Positions 5,759 to 13,824 of a stretch of DNA of 17,924 nucleotides are shown here, piece by piece (position 1 is the first letter of the stretch; each line of letters opens with the position of its first letter). Position numbers and translations under genes: made by a program. The stretch covers positions 1 to 17,924 of the forward strand of contig DDIM01000003.1 of assembly GCA_002338525.1 (NCBI GenBank), read 5' to 3'. Under the pieces are notes generated by a model, which made no database searches, was not told the DNA's origin, and worked only from the letters and a program-made list of their open reading frames with translations. The DNA is from Micavibrio sp. UBA1850 (GTDB lineage: Bacteria > Pseudomonadota > Alphaproteobacteria > Micavibrionales > Micavibrionaceae).

Positions 5759-7018
5759 TTAGGCAAACTTTGAGTTATACTGGCCAAGATCCTTATCACT
5801 AATTCTCATATGCATGACAATTTGACCGGTCTCTTCGTCGTATTTTTCTTCTATGACATCCGCATTTTCGTGCAGCCATGAGATAGCCTGCCCTTCTGAA
5901 GGATTAAGCTGAAGCGTTACTGACTTCTTATTGCGCCCCAAAAACTCTGACACACTCGACAACAGCTTTTCCACCCCCTCGCCTGTAATGGCAGAGATAG
6001 GCAATACGTGTTCTGGAAAGTCTCTTTGTCCACCATCGTCTAAACGGTCGATTTTATTCCACACCTCTATAATTCTATCGTCGTGATCATAGTCAATGTT
6101 CATTTCTTTTAAAACATGAATAACATCCTGCTTTTGGCTGTCTGTATGTTCACTAGAAATATCGCGAACATGCAAAATAATATCCGCATATGAAACTTGC
6201 TCAAGAGTAGCACGAAAAGCCTCAATCAACTGTGTTGGCAAATTAGAGATAAACCCAACAGTATCTGATAATATAATTTCATCATCAGATGGTAATTTTA
6301 ACGCCCGCATCGTCGGGTCAAGTGTTGCGAAAGGCAAATCTTCGGCAAAGACATTGGCGCCCGTTAACATGTTAAATAAAGTTGATTTCCCTGCGTTAGT
6401 ATACCCCACAAGAGCAACAATAGGATACGGAACCTTAGATCGACTTTTTCTTTGTAAATCACGGTTTTGCCTGATTTTCTTCAAGTCTTTCTTCAGCCTT
6501 GATATCTTATCGGCAATCAAGCGACGGTCGATCTCGATTTGGGTTTCTCCTGGTCCACCCATAAATCCCGCGCCCCCTCTTTGACGCTCAAGGTGCGTCC
6601 ATGAACGAACCAATCGTGAGCGCTGATATGAAAGCGCCGCAAGCTCAACTTGAATACGCCCCTCTTTAGTCTGCGCACGCGCGCCAAAAATCTCAAGGAT
6701 AAGAGCCGTACGATCAATGACTTTTGATTTCCAAGCCTTCTCCAGGTTTCGATGCTGGATGGGTGATAAATCAGCATTCACGATGATCACATCGGGTTCA
6801 TGCTCTTCAATCAAACCACTGACACGCTCTCTCATCCCCTTACCAAAAAGATGTGACGGTAAGGCGCGTGAAAGTTTTTGAACATGCGTATAACAAACCT
6901 CAAGATCAATGGCGTGCGCCAGACCTTCAGTTTCTTCTATATTATCATTAAGTTGTAAAGCCTCAGCCAACGATCTATCAGTTGAGACAGGCTGAACAAT
7001 CAGCGCACGATCAGACAT
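5759..7018 (-). CDS. hflX: Ribosome-associated GTPase HflX
   Basis: This is a 419-residue GTPase of the HflX family, which binds the 50S subunit and helps split or rescue stalled ribosomes under stress. The N-terminal HflX domain (about 1-195) contains RGGAGFMGGPGETQIEIDRR (147-166) and a basic coiled segment. The G domain has the P-loop GYTNAGKS (205-212), the G2 region around FATLDPTMR (230-238), DTVGF (252-256) and NKID. Gly-Gly-Pro-Gly-Glu before the coiled region is the family signature. A short C-terminal domain follows, giving the usual length. It starts 12 bases after the hfq stop with only a weak Shine-Dalgarno sequence (GAAGAA overlapping the hfq end), so coupling to hfq translation is likely. 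The hfq-hflX pair is conserved in proteobacteria. Confidence 0.97.
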   Translation of the reverse strand: MSDRALIVQPVSTDRSLAEALQLNDNIEETEGLAHAIDLEVCYTHVQKLSRALPSHLFGKGMRERVSGLIEEHEPDVIIVNADLSPIQHRNLEKAWKSKVIDRTALILEIFGARAQTKEGRIQVELAALSYQRSRLVRSWTHLERQRGGAGFMGGPGETQIEIDRRLIADKISRLKKDLKKIRQNRDLQRKSRSKVPYPIVALVGYTNAGKSTLFNMLTGANVFAEDLPFATLDPTMRALKLPSDDEIILSDTVGFISNLPTQLIEAFRATLEQVSYADIILHVRDISSEHTDSQKQDVIHVLKEMNIDYDHDDRIIEVWNKIDRLDDGGQRDFPEHVLPISAITGEGVEKLLSSVSEFLGRNKKSVTLQLNPSEGQAISWLHENADVIEEKYDEETGQIVMHMRISDKDLGQYNSKFA

Positions 7019-7030
7019 GTTTTATTTTTA

Positions 7031-7279
7031 TTATTCTTCAGACGGTGTTTTATCTTCATTATAGAGCGATAAAGGCCCCATTGGCATGATCGTAGAAATG
7101 GCATGCTTATATACAAGCTGGCAAGTATTATCTCTTTTTAACAAAAGAGAAAAATTATCAAACCACGTTACAATCCCTTGAAGCTTAACCCCATTAACCA
7201 AAAACACCGTGACAGATGCCTTTTCCTTACGAATTGCATTCAAGAATACATCTTGTACATTTTGGTTTTTTTCGCCCAT
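7031..7279 (-). CDS. hfq: RNA chaperone Hfq
   Basis: This 82-residue Sm-like hexameric RNA chaperone pairs small RNAs with mRNAs. The Sm1 region is visible as QDVFLNAIRKEKASVTVFLVNGVKLQG (residues 9-35, with Gln9 the conserved U-binding residue). The Sm2 motif reads YKHAISTI (57-64), including the Lys-His pair of the proximal RNA-binding site. The C-terminal tail is short and acidic (ending TPSEE), as is normal in alphaproteobacteria. An AAGGA about 8 bases upstream fits the start. A 95-bp gap separates it from the HAD gene, so it may have its own promoter in addition to read-through from ntrY-ntrX-trkA. Confidence 0.97.
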   Translation of the reverse strand: MGEKNQNVQDVFLNAIRKEKASVTVFLVNGVKLQGIVTWFDNFSLLLKRDNTCQLVYKHAISTIMPMGPLSLYNEDKTPSEE

Positions 7280-7327
7280 ACCTAAAATCCTTAGTTTTTT
7301 ATCTCAATTCATTGTAACGCAGATCAC

Positions 7328-7354
7328 ATAATATCTCGTTAACAAATATCACAA
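7328..7354 (-). promoter_or_regulatory. Weak candidate promoter before hfq
   Basis: Read on the minus strand, TTGTGA (7354-7349) and TATTAT (7333-7328) resemble -35 and -10 boxes. The 15-bp spacer is shorter than usual. The 95-bp gap before hfq is the only sizeable gap in this gene run, so an internal start here is plausible but unproven. Confidence 0.25.
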
Positions 7355-7374
7355 GATAGTATCATATACTTGAT

Positions 7375-8055
7375 TTATAACACATCACAGTGACACTGAA
7401 CAGCCCTCATGAACATGTCTAAATCTCTATAACGCACGTCATAACCTTGTGCATTTGCACTCCCAATCAAAATAGACTGGCACATAATTGGCGCCGCCTT
7501 TGCACAATCAATATCAGCTTGAGAATCGCCTATAAACCAAGCCGTGCTTATACTATTAATATCGATATCAGCCTGGTTTAATGCGAGACGGACATGATCG
7601 GCGTGCGGTTTATCGTGAGCGGCCTCCCCGGCTCCCACAATACTTATGAAGTTTTTTTCCAGACCTGAAAACGACACTTCTTTAACCAGAAAATGGTGAC
7701 GTTTATTGCTCACTATAATCATAGGCACATTCAAAGCCTTGCAAGCCTTAACGACATCTTTGGCACCATCAATAAAGCGAAACTGGTTCAAATGATGCTC
7801 TTGTATATATTCATAAAGCGTTACAATTGCCTCATCTGCACGCGCGCCATATTCTGCACGATAAGCATCTCTGGTAGAATTGTGGGCAATGACTTGGAAC
7901 TCTTCACGCGTCCATAACGGCAAACTCATCATTTCACGAACATGGTTATGCGCCATAAAAATAAGCGGCAAACTATCGACAAGCGTGCCGTCCCAGTCCC
8001 AAATAATAAGGTCTGGGCGTTTTAAGGTATTTTCCATTTCTTCAGTGCCTGACAA
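7375..8055 (-). CDS. HAD-superfamily phosphatase, phosphoglycolate phosphatase-like
   Basis: This 226-residue HAD hydrolase shows all four motifs. DWDGTLVDS has nucleophile Asp20 and acid/base Asp22, SNK (116-118) is motif II, DKP (148-150) carries the Lys, and GDSQAD (176-181) binds Mg2+. A helical cap lies between motifs I and II, as in the Gph-like subgroup. The substrate cannot be told; phosphoglycolate, a pyrophosphatase role or another small phosphate are all possible. I chose a TTG start at 8053-8055 because AGAGG lies 5 bases upstream and overlaps the trkA stop. ATG at 8037 is a possible but poorer alternative. The gene sits between trkA and hfq. The product ends unusually, with CHCDVL. 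Confidence 0.85.
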   Translation of the reverse strand: MSGTEEMENTLKRPDLIIWDWDGTLVDSLPLIFMAHNHVREMMSLPLWTREEFQVIAHNSTRDAYRAEYGARADEAIVTLYEYIQEHHLNQFRFIDGAKDVVKACKALNVPMIIVSNKRHHFLVKEVSFSGLEKNFISIVGAGEAAHDKPHADHVRLALNQADIDINSISTAWFIGDSQADIDCAKAAPIMCQSILIGSANAQGYDVRYRDLDMFMRAVQCHCDVL

Positions 8056-8063
8056 AAAAACCT

Positions 8064-9440
8064 CTAAAATAACTCAACATCAGAGCTGAAATACCCATCA
8101 ACCTTACGAGCATAATCACTTGAGGCAAATAAGACCACATAGTCACCCGAGCGAATGATAGAATCACCAGAGGGGAATATAAATTTTCCGTCCCTTTGAA
8201 TAGACGCAATTTTAATTTCGTTTGGAAGGCGCAAATCTCTAATCGGCTGATTAATAATCCGACATGTCTCGGATGTAATTGCCTCTATTAATTCAAAATT
8301 TCCGCCTCTAATTTTATGAACCGCTTTGACCCGACCACGGCGCACATAATGCATAATTGATGATACAGTAACATCTTGCGGCGATACAATTGTGTCTATA
8401 TTTGAAGATAATAATAATGGCGTATACGCCGAACGTTTGATGAGGGCAATGGCACGTTTTGCGCCCATATATTTCGCCTGCAAGGAGCATAAAACATTGG
8501 TTTCATCCTCGTTTGAAACTGTAACAATTGTATCGGCGCGGTTAACTTCCGCCTCGCGCAATATAGACATCTTTAACCCATCACCATGAATTACAAGATT
8601 GTTAGGCGAGACAGAGGCTAAATATTCTGCACGTTTTGCGCTTGTTTCAATGATCTTCACATGCGAACGCCCATCCTCTTTATCAATAAGCTTTGCAAGA
8701 GATGCGCCCACACGGCCTCCACCAAGTATGACGATATTTCGACTATCCTCACATTGAATCCCAAGATAAGACATTACAGCCCGCAGGTTCTGAGGCTCGA
8801 CCATAAAGAAAACCTCATCGCCGGCAAGGACCTGACTATTGGCATCTAACACGAGCGCCTCATTATCGCGTAGTATAGAGACAATATTCACAAAGAAATT
8901 AGGAAACAATGTCTTTAATTGTTTAAGCTGTGTATGGAGTATTGGGCAGTTTTCATCACAAATGACCCCAATAAAATACACACTTTTTTGACTTACTGGA
9001 ATGGCTTCAGTTGCACCCGTAACAGACAAACGCTCATATATCGACTGAGCCACTTCAATCTCAGGCGAAATAACCAAATCAATTGGCATATGATCACGGC
9101 TAAATAGATTATTCCAAGAGGGATCAAGATAATCCTGATTACGAATACGTGCGATTTTCTTAGGCGTATCAAAAAGCGAGTGAGCGACTTGGCATGCCAC
9201 CATGTTCGTATCATCATTTGGCCCCACAGCAATAATCATATCTGCATCCGCAAGACCTGCCTTAGATAAAACTTCCGGGCTGGAATAATGCCCAATCATC
9301 CCGTTCACATCCAGCTCGTGCATTGCACTTTCTATCATGCGGGCCTCAGGATCAACAATTGTAACATCATTGCCATCACGGGCTAAGTATGAGGCAACAT
9401 TGTAGCCTACTTGACCAGCTCCACAAATTACAACTCTCAT
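8064..9440 (-). CDS. trkA: Trk potassium uptake system NAD-binding protein TrkA
   Basis: This is the 458-residue peripheral regulator of TrkH/TrkG-type K+ channels, which binds NAD(H) at the cytoplasmic membrane face. The two tandem RCK modules are visible. The first Rossmann motif is GAGQVG (7-12), with acidic Asp30 ending the second strand. The second is GGGRVG (240-245), with Glu265 at the matching position. Each is followed by a smaller RCK-C domain, and the second ends with FPSGDSIIRSGDYVVLF. The length is normal for the family. It starts 4 bases after the ntrX stop, and its AAAGGG Shine-Dalgarno sequence overlaps that stop, which supports coupling. The order ntrY-ntrX-trkA is conserved in alphaproteobacteria. 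No TrkH gene lies in the window. Confidence 0.96.
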   Translation of the reverse strand: MRVVICGAGQVGYNVASYLARDGNDVTIVDPEARMIESAMHELDVNGMIGHYSSPEVLSKAGLADADMIIAVGPNDDTNMVACQVAHSLFDTPKKIARIRNQDYLDPSWNNLFSRDHMPIDLVISPEIEVAQSIYERLSVTGATEAIPVSQKSVYFIGVICDENCPILHTQLKQLKTLFPNFFVNIVSILRDNEALVLDANSQVLAGDEVFFMVEPQNLRAVMSYLGIQCEDSRNIVILGGGRVGASLAKLIDKEDGRSHVKIIETSAKRAEYLASVSPNNLVIHGDGLKMSILREAEVNRADTIVTVSNEDETNVLCSLQAKYMGAKRAIALIKRSAYTPLLLSSNIDTIVSPQDVTVSSIMHYVRRGRVKAVHKIRGGNFELIEAITSETCRIINQPIRDLRLPNEIKIASIQRDGKFIFPSGDSIIRSGDYVVLFASSDYARKVDGYFSSDVELF

Positions 9441-9444
9441 ACCA

Positions 9445-10938
9445 CTACCCTTTCACTGTAGAAATTTTAGAAAGACCATGCTCTTGCTTCATACCAAGCT
9501 CAGGCTCAAGGCCTAGATGGTCATCCTTATTTGCTGCCACCGTTTGTGGGGACGTGCCCACATTTAACGATTTTAATTTTCTGTGTAGCGCAGAACGCTC
9601 CATTCCAATATGAGAAGACGCTTTTGAAATATTAAAACCAAAACGAATAAGTTGGCCTTCAAGGTATTCTTTTTCAAATTTCTCACGCGCCTCTTTTAAC
9701 GGAAGCAAAGCACAATCATCAAAGAATGCATTATATGTGCTTGTATTAGGATCCATATTTGAAATACCGTTTCCCCCTCTAAGATCACCCTCAAAAAGGT
9801 AAGGTGGTAAATCACTCATTTCGATTGATTGAAGCCCCGCCAATCCCATTATGTGACACCACTCCACAAAATTCTTCAATTGCTTGAGATTCCCTGGCCA
9901 CGCATAGCCCTTTAATGCATGCATTGCATCCTCAGAAAACAAGCCAGAAATACTTTTGTCTAGACCACTGATTTCCTTATAGAAGCCATCAAGCAAAACA
10001 TCTATATTCTTAGTTTTTTGCCTCAGTAAAGGTATTTTAATCGGCACGACGTTCATAAGATAGTAAAGATCTTTTAAAAAGCGCCCCTGCTCAACCAAAC
10101 TCATAATATCAAGATCATAAGTTCCAATAATCCGCACATCAACCATGCGGTTATCACCCAAAACACCACCGCTTTCAATCAGCCTTAAAAGCTTTTTTTG
10201 CGCCGTTAATGACATATGAGACACACGGTCAAAAATGAGTGTGCCTCCGTGGGCTTGCTCTATGTCCCCACCCGGTTTAAACAAAACCTCAATATCACTT
10301 TCGTCATTGTAGTAATGACAGTGATGAACAATACAAGGCCCCTCTTTACGTACAGAGTTCTGGTGAATATAGCGCGCGGCCGTTTTCTTGCCTGTTCCTA
10401 ACTCACCGTAAATGAGAACCGCATTTTTAGCCAGTGCTGCCTTTTGCAAAAGATCACGAAACTCTTTTGATACCAACCCGAAGCCAGACAGTAGAGATTT
10501 TCCTGTATCATCTCCCGATTTTTTCAGTTTTTGATTTTCATTTTTAAGATTGAAAAATTCGATAGCGCGCTTGACCATAACAAGCAAGCGGTCTGTTTTA
10601 AACGGCTTTTCAATAAAGTCGTAAGCCCCTTTCTTGATGGCTTGCACCGCTGTTTCAACAGTTGAGTGCCCACTCATCATAATGACGGGTGTATATGGTG
10701 ATACTTCAAGGCTTTTTTGCATTAAAAGTATGCCGTCCTCTGAACTATCGTGAAGCCATACGTCAAAGATACATAAATCAAACTCTTGGGTAGACATGGA
10801 CTTCACAGCCGCATCGTAAGAGGTTTCATAAGAAACGCTATATCCCTCATCCTCTAAAATACCCTGTACAAGCCTACAAATATCGATCTCATCATCGACA
10901 ATTAAAATACGGTTATTTTTAAGGGAAGGCTGATTCAT
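9445..10938 (-). CDS. ntrX: NtrX-type response regulator with degenerate AAA+ domain
   Basis: This 497-residue regulator is partner to NtrY. The receiver domain (about 9-125) is intact: Asp15/Asp16, phospho-acceptor Asp59, Ser89 and Lys111. The central AAA+ domain (about 150-370) is eroded. Walker A reads GELGTGKK (178-185), and Walker B reads TLIFDRV with Arg238 where Glu is normal. No GAFTGA loop is found. The two arginine-finger positions in GRFLKDLYYLMN are Leu288 and Leu294, and the sensor II Arg is Lys352. The C-terminal Fis-type HTH (about 425-460) is well kept, with GMERSALHRKLKSL. A tail of about 37 residues follows it. This predicts DNA binding under phosphorylation control without sigma54-dependent ATP hydrolysis. 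The gene lies 6 bases after ntrY. Confidence 0.93.
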   Translation of the reverse strand: MNQPSLKNNRILIVDDEIDICRLVQGILEDEGYSVSYETSYDAAVKSMSTQEFDLCIFDVWLHDSSEDGILLMQKSLEVSPYTPVIMMSGHSTVETAVQAIKKGAYDFIEKPFKTDRLLVMVKRAIEFFNLKNENQKLKKSGDDTGKSLLSGFGLVSKEFRDLLQKAALAKNAVLIYGELGTGKKTAARYIHQNSVRKEGPCIVHHCHYYNDESDIEVLFKPGGDIEQAHGGTLIFDRVSHMSLTAQKKLLRLIESGGVLGDNRMVDVRIIGTYDLDIMSLVEQGRFLKDLYYLMNVVPIKIPLLRQKTKNIDVLLDGFYKEISGLDKSISGLFSEDAMHALKGYAWPGNLKQLKNFVEWCHIMGLAGLQSIEMSDLPPYLFEGDLRGGNGISNMDPNTSTYNAFFDDCALLPLKEAREKFEKEYLEGQLIRFGFNISKASSHIGMERSALHRKLKSLNVGTSPQTVAANKDDHLGLEPELGMKQEHGLSKISTVKG

Positions 10939-10944
10939 GTACTT

Positions 10945-13230
10945 TTACTCATTATTTTGGTTATTATTGTTATATGTAGCGGGAAAAATCAAACTGACAA
11001 TTGCCCCATCAACACCTTTTTTAGTGCGCTCTTCCCATCCTTCAATATCTTTCATCCACGCCATCTCACCCAAGAATATCTCGCCGTTGTGATCGTTCAT
11101 GATCTTTTTCACTATTGAAAGCCCCAAACCCGTTCCATGTTTTTTATGAGTAATATACGGCTCTAAAAGCTTTGATTTGTCGTTACCTTGCGTAAACCCG
11201 GCACCAGTATCTCTTGAGATAAGGTATATTTTGTCCTGCCTTAAAATCCCCCATATATCAACACCGCTATACTGTGAATCACGATCCTTCACAGCATCAA
11301 TGGCGTTTTGTAAAACATTCATGAATGCTTGGCGGATCATCTGTTCATCAACATTCAAAACGATCTTAGTGTCCGTTGCTAACATCCCCATAAGGTCAAT
11401 AGCCACATCATCATGCCCCTCATTATGAAGGACACAAACCTGACGCACTAGTGAAACCAAATCAACGGGCTTCATTTTCGGTTCAGGCATACGCGCAAAT
11501 GAAGAAAATTCAGTGACCATCGAGCCAATGTCTTGAACATGACGAGAAATAGTTTCAATACATGTTTCAAATATTTTCTTATCCTGATCTGGAATATAAG
11601 ATAAAAACTTCTTATTCAATCGATCTGCCGAAAGCTGAATTGGCGTCAAAGGATTTTTAATCTCGTGGGCAATTCGTCGTGCCACGTCTGACCATGCAGC
11701 ACTTCTTTGCGCTGATTTTAACTGCGTAATATCGTCAAATGTAATGATAGCGCCGATAATGTTATCCCCCAACATCTCAGGCACAGCACGCAGGAGCAGG
11801 TCGCGTTTTGCACCATCACTATCTACATAAGGAACCTCAAGTTGTTTGACCTGCTGAGGTTGAGCATCAGAAGACAGAACCGTTGTAAGCACGCCTTTGA
11901 TTTCAGGGAAGATTTCATCTAAAGACTCCCCATTAAAATCATCTTTTTCGTTTTTAAGAATGGCGCTTAAAACCTTATACGCAGCAGCGTTGTATAGTTT
12001 TATAACACCGCCCTTATCAATACTAATCACACCGGAACTTACGCCCCCCAATACCGCTTCTGTGAAAATACGCCGCTCATCAAGTTGTCTATTTGCAGAC
12101 ACAAGCTCTTTTCGCTGTTTTGATAACCTCAACGTCATACGGTTGTAGGCCTGATTTAACTGGCTCAGCTCTGCAACACCTGTTTCATCCGCCAACACAA
12201 CATCAAGGTCCCCTGCCCTAACACGGTTAGAGGCATCAACAAGAGATTCAATTGGTTGTATAAAGCTCTTTGCAATTAACAAAGCAAACCAAATTGAGAC
12301 AACAACCAAAAATAAAGTAAGCCCAATATAAACCAGAACTAGAAACCCTCGCAAATTTGCCGATTGGTCCTCTAATGACAAATATTGTTCAGACGCTGCG
12401 CGCGTTTGCTGAACGCGTGACAAAACAGTGGCATCAACAGGCCTTTGAACCAAAAGGAATTGGCTCCCAAATTGCGTTAACTTAACAAGCGCCTGCACCC
12501 GATCATCATCAGGCTGGCTTAGTACAACGACATCACCACGTGACGCGGCATCTAAAGAAAATGGGCTAACAGTTTTTACATCAATAGCGCTCACGCCCGA
12601 GTGAACATAGATGTTTTTATTTTTATCAAAGATTACAACTTCAGATAAATTCCTATAAAAGGCTTGCGTATTCACCATCTTGGTCAACGCGTCGCGATTG
12701 TCCGCAAACACGCCATATTGACGATCCAAATCACTCGCCATTGCTAAAATATCGGCTCGAATAGTGTTTTGATGCTCCTCTAAATACGATTCGGCAATGT
12801 TGTTAGACTCAACAACAGATGTTTTAATTTGTTCGCTAAACCAGCTTTCAACACCATAGTGAAAAAAGAACAGTGAGAAAAACGCCATAAAAGCAGCAGG
12901 CACTAAACTTACTAAGGTAAACAAAATCACCAGCTTCATATGAAGCCCCGTGGCAATCATGCCTTTTTTATGCGCGAGAAATACTGAAAAAAGGCGCCGC
13001 GCAATTAAAACAATAATTATTGCAAACAGCCCAATGGCCACTTTTAACAAGGTAGGCGTTGGTATAAAGGAAAAATACCCAAGGAAAGATACATATGTAA
13101 GAACAACCACAAGTAGCAAAAGAATGGAGAGCACTGAGACAACAGTAATCCCCTTCGTAGGCCTTGAGAAACGCTGAAAAGCATTGTGCGCTATTGAAGA
13201 ATTATTCATTATGGTATATCGATACAACAT
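10945..13230 (-). CDS. ntrY: Membrane sensor histidine kinase NtrY
   Basis: This 761-residue two-component kinase has three membrane helices at about 28-52, 60-85 and 98-124, a periplasmic sensor region (about 125-293), a fourth helix (294-320) and a HAMP linker to about 375. A PAS domain follows (about 385-505). The HisKA domain has phospho-acceptor His522 in IAHEIKNPLTP. The ATPase domain has Asn642 (N-box), DTGAGF (674-679) and HGTGLGLSIV (698-707). All catalytic motifs look functional. The product ends in an Asn-rich tail (YNNNNQNNE). ATG at 13230 or 13209 could be the start, and neither has a good Shine-Dalgarno sequence. It is the first gene of the minus-strand run and is divergent from pgpA. 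It probably phosphorylates NtrX; related pairs respond to nitrogen or redox conditions. Confidence 0.95.
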   Translation of the reverse strand: MLYRYTIMNNSSIAHNAFQRFSRPTKGITVVSVLSILLLLVVVLTYVSFLGYFSFIPTPTLLKVAIGLFAIIIVLIARRLFSVFLAHKKGMIATGLHMKLVILFTLVSLVPAAFMAFFSLFFFHYGVESWFSEQIKTSVVESNNIAESYLEEHQNTIRADILAMASDLDRQYGVFADNRDALTKMVNTQAFYRNLSEVVIFDKNKNIYVHSGVSAIDVKTVSPFSLDAASRGDVVVLSQPDDDRVQALVKLTQFGSQFLLVQRPVDATVLSRVQQTRAASEQYLSLEDQSANLRGFLVLVYIGLTLFLVVVSIWFALLIAKSFIQPIESLVDASNRVRAGDLDVVLADETGVAELSQLNQAYNRMTLRLSKQRKELVSANRQLDERRIFTEAVLGGVSSGVISIDKGGVIKLYNAAAYKVLSAILKNEKDDFNGESLDEIFPEIKGVLTTVLSSDAQPQQVKQLEVPYVDSDGAKRDLLLRAVPEMLGDNIIGAIITFDDITQLKSAQRSAAWSDVARRIAHEIKNPLTPIQLSADRLNKKFLSYIPDQDKKIFETCIETISRHVQDIGSMVTEFSSFARMPEPKMKPVDLVSLVRQVCVLHNEGHDDVAIDLMGMLATDTKIVLNVDEQMIRQAFMNVLQNAIDAVKDRDSQYSGVDIWGILRQDKIYLISRDTGAGFTQGNDKSKLLEPYITHKKHGTGLGLSIVKKIMNDHNGEIFLGEMAWMKDIEGWEERTKKGVDGAIVSLIFPATYNNNNQNNE

Positions 13231-13254
13231 CTTTCGTTAAAAAGAAAGAGATTC

Positions 13255-13272
13255 AAGGCGTTTACAAGCCTT
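13255..13272. repeat. Inverted repeat in the ntrY-pgpA divergent spacer
   Basis: AAGGC (13255-13259) and GCCTT (13268-13272) flank an 8-base spacer between the two diverging genes, 20 bp before the pgpA start. TT follows the right arm. It could be an operator shared by both genes or a weak leader hairpin. The short arms leave chance as a real option. Confidence 0.28.
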
Positions 13273-13291
13273 TTAACAAGCACTTAAAACC

Positions 13292-13822
13292 ATGCAAAAA
13301 ATAAAAAACACACTCACACGCAAAGCCGCTGAGCGCGCGGAAACGCTAAAAAATATTAAGAAGAACGAGCCAGCAATCATATTGTCAACGTGGTTTGGCT
13401 GCGGGTATATTTTCCCTGCTCCCGGTTTTTGGGGAACATTAGGCTCTATGCCATTAGGTGTCGCCCTACTGGTAACATCACCTTTCATCGCACTTCCTAT
13501 CGCAACATTTATAATCTTTTTTATTGGGCTATGGGCTGCGAAAAAATTTGAAATGCAATCCAAAACCCACGACTCTAGTATGATCGTCATAGACGAGACA
13601 GCAGGCATTCTTCTAACACTTATGTTTGCACTACCAAACGCACTGTCAGTTACACTGGCATTCATACTCTTTCGTATTTTTGACAGCATAAAACCATGGC
13701 CCATCTCGTGGATCGACCGACGCATTGACGGTGCATTGGGGGTCATGATTGACGACATTTTTGCAGGTCTTGCCGCAGGTATTTGCCTTGTGCTCTTGCG
13801 TTATTACGGGGGCATAGGTTAG
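13292..13822 (+). CDS. pgpA: Phosphatidylglycerophosphatase A
   Basis: This 176-residue inner-membrane enzyme dephosphorylates phosphatidylglycerophosphate to phosphatidylglycerol. The family motifs are visible: PAPGFWGTLGS (42-52), VIDETAG (99-105), FRIFDSIKPWPI (127-138) and GVMIDDIFAGL (150-160), with acidic residues Asp101, Glu102, Asp131, Asp154 and Asp155 likely to bind Mg2+. Hydrophobic helices lie at about 56-82, 105-127 and 156-172. The first 25 residues are basic and helical, a little longer than in some homologues. It is divergent from ntrY with a 61-bp spacer and is followed 2 bp later by a glycosyltransferase gene. In many alphaproteobacteria it sits between cinA and ispDF; neither is present here. 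Confidence 0.93.
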   Translation: MQKIKNTLTRKAAERAETLKNIKKNEPAIILSTWFGCGYIFPAPGFWGTLGSMPLGVALLVTSPFIALPIATFIIFFIGLWAAKKFEMQSKTHDSSMIVIDETAGILLTLMFALPNALSVTLAFILFRIFDSIKPWPISWIDRRIDGALGVMIDDIFAGLAAGICLVLLRYYGGIG

Positions 13823-13824
13823 AC

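Noticed and set aside
10945..10980. Asn-codon run at the ntrY end as a functional microsatellite
   Set aside because: The run is short and imperfect (AAT/AAC mixed), and there is no sign that it varies in length.
13273..13758. Minus-strand 161-codon open frame opposite pgpA
   Set aside because: It is a shadow of pgpA, which shows all family motifs on the plus strand.
13783..13824. Start of the glycosyltransferase 42 bp inside pgpA
   Set aside because: The extra residues are not family-like, and ATG 13825 gives the proper first strand MKILHVG with a better-placed AGG.
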